From contig NZ_AP025732.1 in the NCBI RefSeq assembly GCF_023734775.1, positions 5,454,501 through 5,518,500 on the forward strand: a stretch of DNA of 64,000 nucleotides, in the 5' to 3' direction. Under the pieces are notes generated by a model. That model had not been told where the DNA came from, searched no databases, and saw only the letters and a program-made list of their open reading frames with translations. Both the position numbers and the translations under genes were made by a program. Numbering within the stretch: position 1 is the stretch's first letter; each line of letters opens with the position of its first letter. This DNA comes from Nostoc cf. commune SO-36. Lineage in GTDB: Bacteria > Cyanobacteriota > Cyanobacteriia > Cyanobacteriales > Nostocaceae. This document shows, piece by piece, positions 38,256 through 50,793 of this stretch.

Positions 38256-39957
38256 TCAAATTCCATGACTTTTACCAATTACCCAATTACGCCGGAAAAA
38301 CCGGGCTAAAGCTGATTCTTCTAAAGATAAATAAATTGGGCGTCCGTGGGGACAGGTGCGAGGGTTGCGAGTGCGTTGCCAATTATCTAAAAGTGTCTGC
38401 ATTTCTTGTTGATTCATCGGTGTACCATTACGAATGGCACTGCGACAGGCGACAGCTACTTGGGCTGTTTGTAAATCGCCTCCCCAACTAAGTTCTAAAA
38501 TTGCTTCTGCACAGTCTTCTCGCTGTTGCAAAGGTGGCGGGTATGTTTCGCACTGTCCCAAAGTTGTTCGCCAAAGGGTTCTATTTCTAAACCGATGCGT
38601 TGCAATTGCGATACTTGCGCTGGTGACAATTGATAAAGAATGATTGGCGGTTCGACGGGGACAAGTTGCCAATTATCACACAATTGCTCATATAAAACTC
38701 GCTCATGGGCAATGTGCTGTTCCACTAGCCACATACCACTTGGATGTTCTGCCACAATATAGGTGTTGCTGACTTGAGCGACAGCTTTTAAGGAATTAGG
38801 ATTTTTGCGATCTTCCTTGGGATTTTGAGGATTGAAATTGTAGCCGCCTTTGGCTTCTGCGGCTTTGAGTAATTTACTAACTCGTGTTGTATGGACAGCT
38901 TCTTTAAGATTGTTAGAAGAGATGCTGAGTGCTTGGTTAATTGCTTGGGTAATTTGCTCTTGCCAATAGATGATTTCGTTGAGATAAATTTCTGTTTTTG
39001 CTGGATTGCGATTCCAGTTAATTTGATCGGGGGAAATGGCAAGATGTAAGAAACAAATTGGATAGCGATCGCGTGGTAATGTTTTGTGAAATGCTGATAA
39101 TATTGTTTGCTCTAATTCTGGTGTTTTAACCATCCTGCCGTTAATGGCTACACGTACCCAATCTGGACGATGACGGTGAGTGCGATCGGGTAATCCTACC
39201 ACTAAATTTAGTGAGGAGTGAAGAGAGACGCGATTAATTGTGTCTGTACAAGAGTTGGCAGGGTTGGGTATTTCGAGTTTGACTTCTTGCAAGTCACCTT
39301 GTCGTACTTGCGTTAAAATCTGCGGTATTAATTGTCCAGTTGTTGCGGCGGGAGAAATGGTGAACCATTGACGGTCATTTTGGCAAACTTGCCAGGTGAC
39401 CTGGGGATGACACAGGGCGATTTGGTGAATTGTCGCTTGCACCGCTTTCATTTGCTGTGCTGCTGTGGGTAATCCCTGACGACGAGATGAGCAATTACCG
39501 AAAAGATGAGAAACTGTCACCACTGTACCAGGTGCGATCGCAGTTACTTCAACTTGCACAACTTTCCCGCCATCGCCATAGCTAATCCGCCATCCTAATT
39601 TTCCACCCACAGGACTCGACTCAAAATTTCTAAATCTGCCAGAGTCGTCAAACTATGCAAAGCTTCACCACGAAACCCCAAACTGTTAATTTTCCATAAA
39701 TCGGCACTAGAGCGAATTTTACTCGTGCTGTGGGCTGTGGCTGCTTGCTGCAAATCATCTAGGTTCATTCCACAACCATTATCTGCGACACGAATTCGCC
39801 ATTGCTGCGGCCATAGAGAAACCACAATTCGTGTTGCACCTGCGTCTAGGGAATTTTCTACCAATTCCCGCACCACGGAGGCTAAAGAGTCGATTACCTC
39901 ACCAGCTGTAATAAGATATACGACTTCTGTTGGTAGAGCTTGAATAGTAGATGCCAT
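38256..39957 (-). CDS. mutL: DNA mismatch repair protein MutL, several frameshifts
   Basis: MutL couples mismatch recognition to downstream repair. The N-terminal GHKL ATPase is intact in the first frame (ITAGEVIDSLASVVRELVEN, VADNGCGMN, TSKI, SLGFRGEAL). A one-base break near 39600 leads to the second frame (GTVVTVSHLFGN through the transducer and into VAEHPSGMWLVEQHIAHERV). Another cluster of breaks near 38540-38580 leads to the last piece (LQQREDCAEAILELSWGGDL to the end FRRNWVIGKSHGI). Restored length is about 565 residues, normal for cyanobacteria. The C-terminal ACRSAIRNG and CPHGRP motifs are preserved. Because neighbouring essential genes show similar indels, a functional gene with sequence errors is favoured. 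Confidence 0.88.
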
Positions 39958-40042
39958 AAATTATAGTTTATAGCTTCTGAGGCAGAGGAAAGAAATCAAT
40001 TAAAACAATTCGCAATTCGCTTTTTCGCCCATTCGCAATTAC

Positions 40043-40077
40043 GTTTTGTGACGGGGATTTAGACCCCGACACAAAAC
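40043..40077. repeat. Strong palindromic stem-loop downstream of mutL and add
   Basis: GTTTTGTGaCGGGG pairs with CCCCGaCACAAAAC around the loop atttaga. It lies between adenosine deaminase and mutL. A similar CGGGGATTTAGACCCCG pattern followed by GGGGACTTAAACCCCC nearby suggests a dispersed repeat. Confidence 0.6.
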
Positions 40078-40118
40078 GGGCTGCCTGTCTTGCTGGGGAC
40101 TTAAACCCCCAAAGTTTG

Positions 40119-41169
40119 TTAATTACTATCCCTTGTTGCCAAAACTTTAGGTGGTTCAGGTTTGAGTAAACCGTTCAACAGGGATGCGGGACGTTGGCTG
40201 TAAGGCCAAGCAAAAGCATGACGGAAAGCTGCATCCTGACAAGCTTGTAGTTGTGCAAAATTAATAATGTCGTAAGTCAAGAGATTCTCATACTCAAATG
40301 GCAGACGCACATTGTGCAACCCAGCATTGTCAGTACAGATAGCGATATCTACCCCAGCATCAAGACAACGGTCAAAAACTAATTTTAGTTGACGTATATC
40401 CTGCAAAGTACCAGTTTTCAGGTAAGTTGTCGGACAAACCTCTAAACACTGTCCGCGTCGAGCTACATCATTAAGTAACTCTGGATATAGTAGGGGAATT
40501 TGGATGCCGTGACCGATCGCATGAGATAGGGTAAGAGTTCGGGGTAACAGCCAGCAGTAGTTTCATATAGATGTCCGGTGGTGTTAACGCCCTGCGATCG
40601 CGCATAATCATATAGGTTAATCCATTCTTCTAAGCGATCGGCGTAATAACTATCACCCCCCGCTACATCCACTGCACAGACATACTGTTTATTTTGCGCC
40701 GCCAAATCAACAATTGCTTTGTTCACCTCATAAGGTAAACGCGTGTGCATACAGAGAATTTGGCTAGTAACAATCGGATATTCTGGCTGGTGGCTGGCAA
40801 GTCCTACTACTTGCACAATTTCTGCCATCTTGTCAATTCTTTCAGATTGACTCAGATGCTCAGGCGTCCGCAAATAGGGAGTGTAGCGCAGTTCCAGATA
40901 AGCCAAATTTTCAAATATGTAAGCACCCCGCACCAAACGATAAATAAAGTAAGGCAAAGTGTCCACAGTTTGCACACTTTCTACTAAAGTGTGTAATTCT
41001 AGATACTCATCTAAAGTATTACGTGGGCGAGTATAAAAATCTTCAAATTGTGAATAGTCAGCAAAGCGAGAAATCAACTCCGAAGAATGTCGCCTCAAAA
41101 TATCGCCATAAACACTCGTGGTACGACCGAGCCGCCCAGATGTCTATGTAATTCAGCATATAAAGCCAT
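40119..41169 (-). CDS. add: Adenosine deaminase-like protein, several frameshifts
   Basis: The protein belongs to the adenosine/adenine deaminase family of zinc hydrolases. The start MALYAELHRHLGGSVVPRVL at 41169 carries the metal-binding HRHLGG motif. The frame breaks twice near 41080-41110, runs through LELRYTPYLRTPEHLSQ, VCAVDVAGGDSYYADRLEEW and GVNTTGHLYETTAG, then breaks again near 40530. It continues as AIGHGIQIPLLYPELLNDVA, CLEVCPTTYLKTGT and DIAICTDNAGLHNVRLPFEY, which contain the catalytic and zinc residues of the second half. Restored length is about 350 residues. The gene may be intact with sequencing errors, or a pseudogene. Confidence 0.8.
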
Positions 41170-41579
41170 AGTGGTATTTTTATGTAAAAATTTCATCAAT
41201 TGTAACAAAAACATAGAGAGAAAAAATTTCCACTCGAAAAAATTTAGCTCCAGAGAAATCGGAGCGGAGGCTTGCCACCATCTGAATTGTTCAAATGAGG
41301 CTTCCCGTCTACAGACTGCGATAAGGTAGTCGATTTTATCCTTATTTTCGGAAAAATCCAGCATTTATATAGTTTTTTGAGCATAAATAAAACTTGACAT
41401 TAACAAGATTAAATTGATACGATTAAGACTTTAATTTTTCTCACATTTAAACCTTAGCCATCCAATAAACTCGGATGCCATTAATGCTATCAGGACGTTA
41501 CGCGATCGCGACGAACAATATTGCACATTCTAGATTTATAAACTAGCGTGATATCATGATAGGGTAGGTTGCGAAACCC
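41170..41579. other. Intergenic region upstream of the deaminase gene
   Basis: No gene, terminator or repeat is evident. The first 195 bp extend the deaminase frame, but that sequence has no family similarity and is not counted as coding. Confidence 0.5.
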
Positions 41580-41639
41580 ATTTCCTTTACAGGGATTAAA
41601 ACCCTTGAAACTTACTAAATCCCTATTTGGGATTGAAAT
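41580..41639. repeat. Two adjacent CRISPR-repeat-like motifs (orphan)
   Basis: CCTTTACAGGGATTAAAACC followed by CTTGAAAC (ends at 41611) and then AAATCCCTATTTGGGATTGA followed by AAT resemble degenerate cyanobacterial CRISPR repeats, which often end in GGGATTGAAAC or GGGATTAAAACxxTTGAAAC. They are next to each other without a 35-bp spacer and with no cas genes in sight. This is a resemblance, not an array. Confidence 0.3.
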
Positions 41640-41646
41640 TAAGACC

Positions 41647-41967
41647 ATGTTAAAAACCACAAACCTGAAAAATATCTCCAAAAAATTCGCTATAGCCAGA
41701 AATCGCGCTTCTTTTAAAGAAAATGAAGCAATGAGAGCTATTGCATATAGCATGGATTTACTATTACCTGGTTTGTATATATGGCTATTTGGTTTTAATT
41801 TTCGCATTGGTGGGAACGTACCAGATGATGTTCCTTATAAATATCCCGGTAAAATCCATAGTAATACTGGAATTGCGTTAGTATTACCAGGATATAAAGT
41901 TTTGACGACTTACCAGGGTAGCTATGACCCTAAACAGACATCAAATACAGGGGCTAGCACCTTTTAA
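41647..41967 (+). CDS. Hypothetical protein
   Basis: Starting at ATG 41647, 107 residues (MLKTTNLKNISKKFAIARNR, then MRAIAYSMDLLLPGLYIWLF, GFNFRIGGNVPDDVPYKYPG). It has one possible hydrophobic segment (about 38-52) and a small polar end. The family is not recognised. The frame overlaps by 44 bp with another hypothetical frame downstream, and the two may be one gene split by a frameshift, as with other genes in this part of the window. Confidence 0.4.
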   Translation: MLKTTNLKNISKKFAIARNRASFKENEAMRAIAYSMDLLLPGLYIWLFGFNFRIGGNVPDDVPYKYPGKIHSNTGIALVLPGYKVLTTYQGSYDPKQTSNTGASTF

Positions 41968-42154
41968 TTGTACGGTTCTCGACTCAAATAGTTTTGAAAC
42001 CTTAATGACTCAGGCAGGATATTCAATCTCAGGTAGCGCACCTGCACAGTCTAATAGAATAAAAGTATGGTGGATTCATAACGAATACCTAAGAGTGGAG
42101 TCCGTATATAGTCCAGATAAAAGAATAGTGATAACGGCGTATCATATTAACTAA
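41924..42154 (+). CDS. Hypothetical protein, possibly the end of the preceding gene
   Basis: A 76-codon frame with protein-like composition (FETLMTQAGYSISGSAPAQS, RIKVWWIHNEYLRVESVYSP, DKRIVITAYHIN). Joined to the preceding frame it would give one protein of about 180 residues. Not recognised. The strongest support for coding is the regular alternation of aromatic and charged residues at the C-terminus. Confidence 0.4.
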   Translation: MTLNRHQIQGLAPFNCTVLDSNSFETLMTQAGYSISGSAPAQSNRIKVWWIHNEYLRVESVYSPDKRIVITAYHIN

Positions 42155-42250
42155 GTATATTTTATTTCTACTAACCAATTTCCAACATGAGCAAAAAGTT
42201 TTAGTTGATAAAATTTTTTGTTGTCTATAATACTTTCACACCAAAATCAA

Positions 42251-44406
42251 TTAGCCATCTCCTGCAACTGATTCCAGTTCTGGAGACAGCAAATGTGTGT
42301 CTCTGAATGTTGAGGCAGGCAAATACACTGTAAATTGAGTCCCTCTGTCAATCTGACTATAAACATTGACAAAACCACTGTGATTCTTAATAATAGCCAA
42401 CGCTGTGGAAAGTCCTAAACCTGTACCTTTTCCTACTTCTTTGGTGGTGAAAAATGGTTCAAAAATCCGTTGCTGGACTTCTGAAGACATCCCCATACCA
42501 GTATCCGTCACCACGATCGCAATATAAGAACCCACTTTAGCATCAATATTTATTTGGGCAGAATGTTCACCAATCACTAGATTTTCCGCCACTATTCTTA
42601 AAATGCCACCATTGGGCATGGCATCACGGGCATTAACTACTAAATTTATCAGCACCTGATGTAGTTGCGTTGCGTCTCCACGCACATACCACAGATTTTT
42701 GGGGATGTCTGTTTGACAAATGATGGATTTGGGGAATGTTTGATCGATAATTTGCTCAATTTCTGCCATCAATGGCTGAATTTGGACAATTGTCTGTTTC
42801 CCTTCGATGCCCCGTGCAAAAGATAACACTTGTTTGAGCAGATTAGCGCCACGTTTAACATTATTTTCTAAAGTTTGCAGTATTTGTTGACTCTGTGAAT
42901 CGGGCAATTTCTTCTGCAACAGTTGAACTGACATTAAAATTGGGGATAGTATATTGTTCAGGTCATGGACGATACCGCCAGCTAGCGTACCGATACTCTC
43001 TAAACGTTGCGATCGCAGAAGTTGAGCTTCCAGTTGTTTCTGCTGCGTAATCTCGGTATTCACACTCAAAATGGATTTGGGTTGACCATTATCATCTCGG
43101 ATCAGTATCCACCGACTTTCAACGATAATTACTTTACCTTCCTTTGTCAGTTGATGCAACTCACCCCGCCACTCACCCGTATTCATTACTCTCAAGTAAG
43201 CATCTTCTAGCTGTGAGGAAATGTCTTTATACAAAAGTTGCAAAACATTCTTACCCACAACTTCTTCAGTTTTCCAGCCGTACAATCGTTCAGCACCTTG
43301 ATTCCAAAACAAGATTTGGTTGTGGATATTTCGCACCAAAATCGCATCACTTGATACATCCAGCAGCAACCCTTGTTCACGGATTTTCTGTTCTGCCTGT
43401 TTTTGCTGGGTTATATCTCGCATCAGTGCCAAATGGATGAAGGTGCCATCAGCTTCGTTACGCAGTGGTACAGCATGAGTTTCTACGTAGCGACGAGTGC
43501 CTTTGAATGCCACGATTTCAAACTCTAAAGTCCCCTTATTACCTTGGCAGACACTTTTATGCAAGTCGGCAAAGGCTGCTCTATACTCTGGTACAATTAC
43601 GGCATTAATTGGTTTACCAATTAATACATCGGCACTTTCCACTTCCATCATTGCCAGCCCTTCTGCATTAATTTCTAAAAGGGTTCCATCCCCGGCAATT
43701 AACTGGATACATTCTGGTTCTGCATCTATTATGGCTCGTAAACGGTTTTCGCTTGGCGTAGGGCCAGTTCCGTCTGCTGAAGTTGCCTTATATAATGCCA
43801 CAACAAATCATACAGCAGCGCCACCAGCACCAAATCCACAATAGCGGCGATAAAAAACGTAACTATTGCCTTTTGGGAACTAGCTTGTGACTGCTGCATT
43901 CCCTGCTGTAATAAGTTTTGCTCTGCCTTTAAAGAGTCGTCAATCAGCTGTTGAATTTCTTTACTGATTTGCTTGTCTTTATAAGATAAGATTAGCTGCT
44001 GAACTACTTCTAATCCCTGGTTTTGTCTAAGGTAAACTTCTTGTTGCAGAATGTTGAGTCTATCGGTAATTTTCGGCTTCAGCAACGAAATCCACTGCTG
44101 CTTTTGATGGTTCTTAGCAGTTAATTTGCTAAGTATCTGAATATTGCTATTAGTTTGTTGATCAGCTGCAATATAGGTTTGTAAATCATCTGCATCTGCT
44201 GTAATTAGGTAATTGCGTTGTGCAGTCTCAGTATCTTTGAGTGCTGATTTGATACTTTCGAGTTGAGTAATCACTTTATATGAGTCTGTTACCCACTGCT
44301 GATTGTTAATCAGCTTGACAGTGTTGCTATATGAAACTACGGCATTAGTAAATATAATTGCCAAAACTAGGATGAATATTGCTTTCAGCTTTGGACTCGA
44401 TACCAT
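42251..44406 (-). CDS. CHASE3/PAS sensor histidine kinase, one frameshift
   Basis: A membrane sensor kinase of about 718 residues after repair. The N-terminal piece has a first transmembrane helix (AIFILVLAIIFTNAVVSY), a CHASE3 extracytoplasmic domain (SALKDTETAQRNYLITADAD) and a second helix (TFFIAAIVDLVLVALLYDLL). One base is out of place near 43745. The rest has two PAS domains (ENRLRAIIDAEPECIQLIAG and LLDVSSDAILVRNIHNQILF). The histidine box is LESIGTLAGGIVHDLNNILS, and the ATPase has NLVVNARDAM, DTGMGM and GTGLGLSTA. No receiver domain is attached and no response regulator is adjacent. The break may be a sequencing error. Confidence 0.88.
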
Positions 44407-46747
<2,341 letters not shown>

Positions 46748-46760
46748 ATTGGTTATTAGT

Positions 46761-46812
46761 TAGTTGCTAATGACTAATGACAAATGACAAAGGATAAATG
46801 ACAAAGGATAAC
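46761..46812. repeat. Heptad repeat between purA and rplY
   Basis: Head-to-tail heptads AATGACT, AATGACA, AATGACA, AAGGATA, AATGACA and AAGGATA fill the 69-bp spacer. The last unit is next to the rplY start codon. Confidence 0.7.
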
Positions 46813-46816
46813 TTTT

Positions 46817-47422
46817 ATGGCTATTACAGTCGAATCTCAAAAACGTCCAGAAGGCAGCAAGCCAAGAGCTTTGCGCCGTGCTGGATTGATACCTGCCAAT
46901 TTGTATGGTCATAAGGGTACAGAATCCATTTCTTTGACCATTGAAGCTAAAACTGTTGAGCGTTTGCTCAAAAGAGCTTCCGTTAACAACACCTTGATTG
47001 AGTTGAATATTGCTGATGCACCTTGGCGCGGCAAAACCTTGCTGCGGGAACTTCAAATCCATCCAGCCAAAGGTACGCCTTACCACCTCAGCTTTTTCGC
47101 GGTTGCTGGACATGGGGACACCACTGTAGGAGTACGGCTGCGTTTTGTGGGCACTGCTATTGGTGTTAAACAAGAGGGTGGTGTGTTAGACACCGTAATC
47201 TCTGAATTGCAAGTGAGTTGTGCGCCAGAAAACATCCCAGATGTAATCGAAATCGATGTCTCTAACCTGCAAATTGGAGACAGCTTGAGTATTAGTGATA
47301 TACCCTTTCCTGAAGGTGTAACACCTCTAGCTGAATCAGAGCGACTTGTTGTGAGCGTTTTGCCACCACAAATTAGCGCTGAAGATGCTGGGACAGAAAC
47401 TGAAACTGAAGCAGCTTCTTAA
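46817..47422 (+). CDS. rplY: 50S ribosomal protein L25/TL5/Ctc
   Basis: The long form of L25, which binds 5S rRNA, has an N-terminal L25 domain ([30 protein letters not shown]) and a C-terminal beta domain ([40 protein letters not shown]). At 201 residues it is typical for the TL5/Ctc group. Its tail is acidic ([16 protein letters not shown]). A clear terminator follows 32 bp after the stop. Confidence 0.95.
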   Translation: MAITVESQKRPEGSKPRALRRAGLIPANLYGHKGTESISLTIEAKTVERLLKRASVNNTLIELNIADAPWRGKTLLRELQIHPAKGTPYHLSFFAVAGHGDTTVGVRLRFVGTAIGVKQEGGVLDTVISELQVSCAPENIPDVIEIDVSNLQIGDSLSISDIPFPEGVTPLAESERLVVSVLPPQISAEDAGTETETEAAS

Positions 47423-47453
47423 GCTAGGTAAACTGTGTAATAATTTTTGATGA

Positions 47454-47480
47454 CACCAGGGGGGAACTCCTGGTTTTTTT
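47454..47480 (+). terminator. Rho-independent terminator of rplY
   Basis: ACCAGG-ggggaact-CCTGGT followed directly by TTTTTT. Stem and T tract are in the classical arrangement. Confidence 0.85.
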
Positions 47481-47521
47481 GTATTTGAACCCCAGAGGCG
47501 CAGAGAGCGCAGAGGACAGAG

Positions 47522-49051
47522 ATGACAGAAGCGACTCTTCCAGCTTTTATTGAGCAAATGTTGCAACCTGGATTTTATCCCCATCCGGTAACAGAACCTA
47601 TTCAACTCATTCAAACCCACATTTCTTATGTGTTGCTGACTGGGGATTACGCCTATAAACTAAAAAAACCGATGAATTTTGGTTTTTTAGACTTTTCCAC
47701 CTTAGAGAAGCGACAACATTTTTCTCAGGAAGAGTTGCGGTTAAATCAACGGGGTGCTGGTGAACTATATTTAGAAGTTTTGCCCATAACTTTAGTAGGA
47801 GAGCAATACCAGTTAGGGGGAACTGATGAACCTGTAGAATATGCACTAAAGATGCGTCAGTTTCCGCAAGAGTCGCTATTAAGTACACTGTTTGAACAGG
47901 GCAAGTTGAACGAGACACACCTAGAGGAGTTGGGACGGGTGGTGGCTCAATATCATGCCGAAGCACAGACGAATGATTACATTCGTACTTTTGGTGAAGT
48001 CCCAAATGTTCGGGCTGCCTTTGATGAGAATTATCAGCAAACTGAGAAGTATGTTGGTGGCCCCCAGACGCAGGCACAGTTTATAGAAACAAAGCAATAT
48101 ACAGATAGCTTTTTTGCCGAACGTCCAGAATTGTTTGCTAGCAGAATTCACAACGAATATATTCGTGAATGTCACGGGGATTTACACCTGAGAAATATTG
48201 CCTTGTGGCACGATAAAATTTTGCTGTTCGATTGCATTGAGTTTAATGAGCCGTTTCGCTTTGTCGATGTGATGTACGATGTGGCGTTCACGGTGATGGA
48301 TTTGGAAGCGCGGCAGCGTAAAGATTTGGGTAATGCGTTTTTAAATGCCTACATAGAGCAAACTGGAGACTGGGAAGGCTTACAGTTGCTGCCGTTGTAT
48401 TTAAGTCGTCAGGCTTATGTCCGGGCAAAGGTAACTTCGTTTTTGCTAGATGATCCGAGTGTACCCGCAACTGTAAAAGAAGAAGCGACAAAAACTGCTG
48501 CTGACTATTACAAACAGGCTTGGGAATACACTAAACCAAACCAGGGACAACTAATTTTGATGTCCGGGTTGTCGGGTTCTGGCAAAAGTACCACAGCAAG
48601 GAATTTAGCGCGTCAACAGGGAGCGATTCACCTGCGTTCTGATGCAGTGCGGAAACATTTAGGGGGAATTCCCTTATGGGAAAAGGGTGGCGATGATTTA
48701 TATACCCCTGAGATGACCGAAAAAACTTACTCATGGCTGTTGGAATTGGGAATTCTACTGGCTAGACAAGGTTTTTCGGTGATTTTAGATGCTAAATATG
48801 ATAGACAGCAGTTACGGCAAGAAGCGATCGCACAAGCTACAAAGCACCAACTTCCTATTCAGATTATCCAATGCACAGCACCGCTTGAAGTTCTAAAAGA
48901 GCGTTTGAACAATCGCACTGGTGATATTGCTGATGCCACCGCCGATTTATTGGCCTCACAAATCAAACAAGCTGAACCTTTTACTGAAGAAGAACAACCT
49001 TACGTAAAGATTTTCGATACAACTCAAGCACAACAGGCACAATTAAGATAA
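47522..49051 (+). CDS. APH-like kinase fused to a P-loop kinase domain
   Basis: A 509-residue two-domain protein. Residues about 30-320 resemble the aminoglycoside-phosphotransferase/choline-kinase fold with the catalytic loop CHGDLHLRNI (217-226) and the metal site LFDCIEFNEPFRFVDVMYD. Residues about 342-509 form a P-loop kinase of the gluconate/zeta-toxin type with GLSGSGKST (349-357) and HLRSDAVRKHL. The architecture is a conserved cyanobacterial and proteobacterial orphan. Which small molecules are phosphorylated is unknown; an aminoglycoside-resistance role should not be assumed. Confidence 0.85.
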   Translation: MTEATLPAFIEQMLQPGFYPHPVTEPIQLIQTHISYVLLTGDYAYKLKKPMNFGFLDFSTLEKRQHFSQEELRLNQRGAGELYLEVLPITLVGEQYQLGGTDEPVEYALKMRQFPQESLLSTLFEQGKLNETHLEELGRVVAQYHAEAQTNDYIRTFGEVPNVRAAFDENYQQTEKYVGGPQTQAQFIETKQYTDSFFAERPELFASRIHNEYIRECHGDLHLRNIALWHDKILLFDCIEFNEPFRFVDVMYDVAFTVMDLEARQRKDLGNAFLNAYIEQTGDWEGLQLLPLYLSRQAYVRAKVTSFLLDDPSVPATVKEEATKTAADYYKQAWEYTKPNQGQLILMSGLSGSGKSTTARNLARQQGAIHLRSDAVRKHLGGIPLWEKGGDDLYTPEMTEKTYSWLLELGILLARQGFSVILDAKYDRQQLRQEAIAQATKHQLPIQIIQCTAPLEVLKERLNNRTGDIADATADLLASQIKQAEPFTEEEQPYVKIFDTTQAQQAQLR

Positions 49052-49146
49052 TTCGTAATTCGTAATTCGTAATTGAATCGAAAATACGAATTACGTTAGC
49101 GAGTCCGCGAGCGTCATTAGTAATTAGTTAAGAGCTTTTTCACTCT

Positions 49147-49653
49147 ATGGCAGACAAAAAGAACGACTTTTTCAGTATTTCTCCCAGTTTCTTTTCTCAG
49201 CTGTTATTTGGGGCATTTTTAACATTTATATTAATAATGACCGGCTCCGCACCAGCCCTGAGCATCTTCTTAGGAATCATGGGCGGTTTCATTTTAAGCT
49301 GGATCGCGAACATAACCGATAATAGTCCCCAGGCTCCAGCTGTCGCCTCCTCTGATGGTGTGGATACAGGATTGAAATACTGGTTATTTTTCATGCTGGG
49401 CTTTGTATATTTGGGGTATCCAGCACCCATGAGTATTTTGCTTGGTGCAATAGGCGCTTTAGCTGGAGGCTGGATTACTGCTTGGTGGGGAAGTAAGGAA
49501 GAAACTAGAACTCAGTTGCAAGTTGAAGAGTCAGAAGAGGACGGAGTTGAATTAACAAATGAGAGGATCAACAAACGTCAAATAAGAAGAGCCGGTCGCC
49601 GTTACCGTCGCAGTGCTGGAAGTAGTTTCAATTTCAAGTTTTGGGAAAGGTAG
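49147..49653 (+). CDS. Membrane protein of unknown function
   Basis: A 168-residue protein with about four hydrophobic segments (FFSQLLFGAFLTFILIMTGS, ALSIFLGIMGGFILSWIANI, YWLFFMLGFVYLGYPAPMSI, LGAIGALAGGWITAW). A charged tail of about 50 residues ends in RRAGRRYRRSAG. The two halves are similar (both contain PALSIFLG / PAPMSILLG), suggesting an internal duplication. No recognised domain. Confidence 0.7.
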   Translation: MADKKNDFFSISPSFFSQLLFGAFLTFILIMTGSAPALSIFLGIMGGFILSWIANITDNSPQAPAVASSDGVDTGLKYWLFFMLGFVYLGYPAPMSILLGAIGALAGGWITAWWGSKEETRTQLQVEESEEDGVELTNERINKRQIRRAGRRYRRSAGSSFNFKFWER

Positions 49654-49677
49654 GGATTAGGGACACCAACTTCTAGT

Positions 49678-50469
49678 ATGTTTTTATATTTATCCAAGTT
49701 ACTGCCACTATTTTTTTATCCACTAGGATTAGCCTGTGTAAGTTTGGTAGTTGCATTAGTAACTTTGAGGAAACGACCGAGGACTGCTGCGATCGCAATT
49801 GCTTTTGCCCTCACTTTATTGCTATTTTGCAGTAATGCTTGGATTGCTAAATCATTAGTGCGATCGCTTGAATGGCAATATCTTCCACCCGCTCAAATGC
49901 CAGTTGCAGAAGCGATTGTGGTTTTGGGTGGTGCAACTAAATCAGCTTTTCCCCCAAGAGCTACCGTCGATTTGAGTGAAGCAGGCGATCGCGTCATCTA
50001 CGCTGCACAACTATATCGCCAAAAAAAAGCACCTATAATCATTCTCAGTGGTGGTCGCATTGATTGGCGTGGGAGTGGTTCACCAGAGTCGGCAGATATG
50101 GCAACAATCCTCACATCTATTGGTATTCCATCTGAGGCGATTGTCCAAGAACCTGATTCTCTCAATACTTATCAAAATGCTGTAAATGTCCGAAAAATTT
50201 TGTCATCTCGTGGCATTCGTCAGATATTATTAGTAACTTCGGCAATGCATATACCGCGATCGCTTCGGATTTTCCAGCGTCAAGGAATCAATGCCATTCC
50301 TGCACCTACTGACTTTCTTGTTAGTGAAGGTGAGTTGCAAGAACTCGGCAGCACTCCCAAAGCCGCTATACTGAATTTATTACCTGATACCGACAACTTG
50401 CACCAATTTACCATCGCTTTAAAAGAGTACATTGGTTCTTTTGTTTATCGCTTACGCGGTTGGCTCTAA
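49678..50469 (+). CDS. YdcF/SanA-type DUF218 membrane protein
   Basis: A 263-residue protein with two N-terminal transmembrane helices (LLPLFFYPLGLACVSLVVAL, AAIAIAFALTLLLFCSNAW) and a periplasmic or cytosolic DUF218 domain. EAIVVLGGATKSAFPP, APIIILSGGRIDWRG, EDPDSLNTYQN-like EPDSLNTYQNAVNVRKIL, and ILLVTSAMHIPRSLRIFQRQ are the family motifs. E. coli relatives (ElyC, SanA) affect envelope integrity and vancomycin sensitivity. Its role here is unproven. It starts 24 bp after the preceding membrane-protein gene. Confidence 0.88.
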   Translation: MFLYLSKLLPLFFYPLGLACVSLVVALVTLRKRPRTAAIAIAFALTLLLFCSNAWIAKSLVRSLEWQYLPPAQMPVAEAIVVLGGATKSAFPPRATVDLSEAGDRVIYAAQLYRQKKAPIIILSGGRIDWRGSGSPESADMATILTSIGIPSEAIVQEPDSLNTYQNAVNVRKILSSRGIRQILLVTSAMHIPRSLRIFQRQGINAIPAPTDFLVSEGELQELGSTPKAAILNLLPDTDNLHQFTIALKEYIGSFVYRLRGWL

Positions 50470-50518
50470 TAAAGTTAGGAGTTATCAGGTGTGGTAATTG
50501 CCTCAATTTCAAACTCTT

Positions 50519-50562
50519 AATGACTAATAACTAATGACTAATGACTAATGACTAATAACTAA
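50519..50562. repeat. Heptad repeat (CTAATGA/CTAATAA)
   Basis: Six successive units of CTAATGA or CTAATAA end just before the start of the next gene. It is a good example of the short tandem repeat family in this genome. Confidence 0.8.
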
Positions 50563-50566
50563 CTTT

Positions 50567-50788
50567 ATGTCTAAAAACTTACCTTATATTGTTCCATCCC
50601 CTCAACCCCAAGTTGAGGAAGCTTTTGCAGCTTACCAAACAACCCATCAGTTTTACCACGAAGTTCACTCACGGTCAGAGTTTCAGCGTTATTGTGAATG
50701 GTATTACACAACAGCAGAGCAAAACCGTCAAGAGCTTAAAAGAATGCGCGGCGAACTGAATATTTTTCAGTGGTTTCGCCGCCGATAA
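50567..50788 (+). CDS. Small conserved cyanobacterial hypothetical protein
   Basis: A 73-residue acidic/basic helix-rich protein (VEEAFAAYQTTHQFYHEVHS, FQRYCEWYYTTAEQNRQELK, MRGELNIFQWFRRR). No known domain. Aromatic residues are numerous. It converges with ftrV, with 5 bp between the stop codons. Confidence 0.65.
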   Translation: MSKNLPYIVPSPQPQVEEAFAAYQTTHQFYHEVHSRSEFQRYCEWYYTTAEQNRQELKRMRGELNIFQWFRRR

Positions 50789-50793
50789 GTGAT

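Noticed and set aside
47522..49051. Calling the APH-like fusion an antibiotic-resistance gene
   Set aside because: The fold is shared by many small-molecule kinases, and this fusion is a widespread orphan without resistance context.
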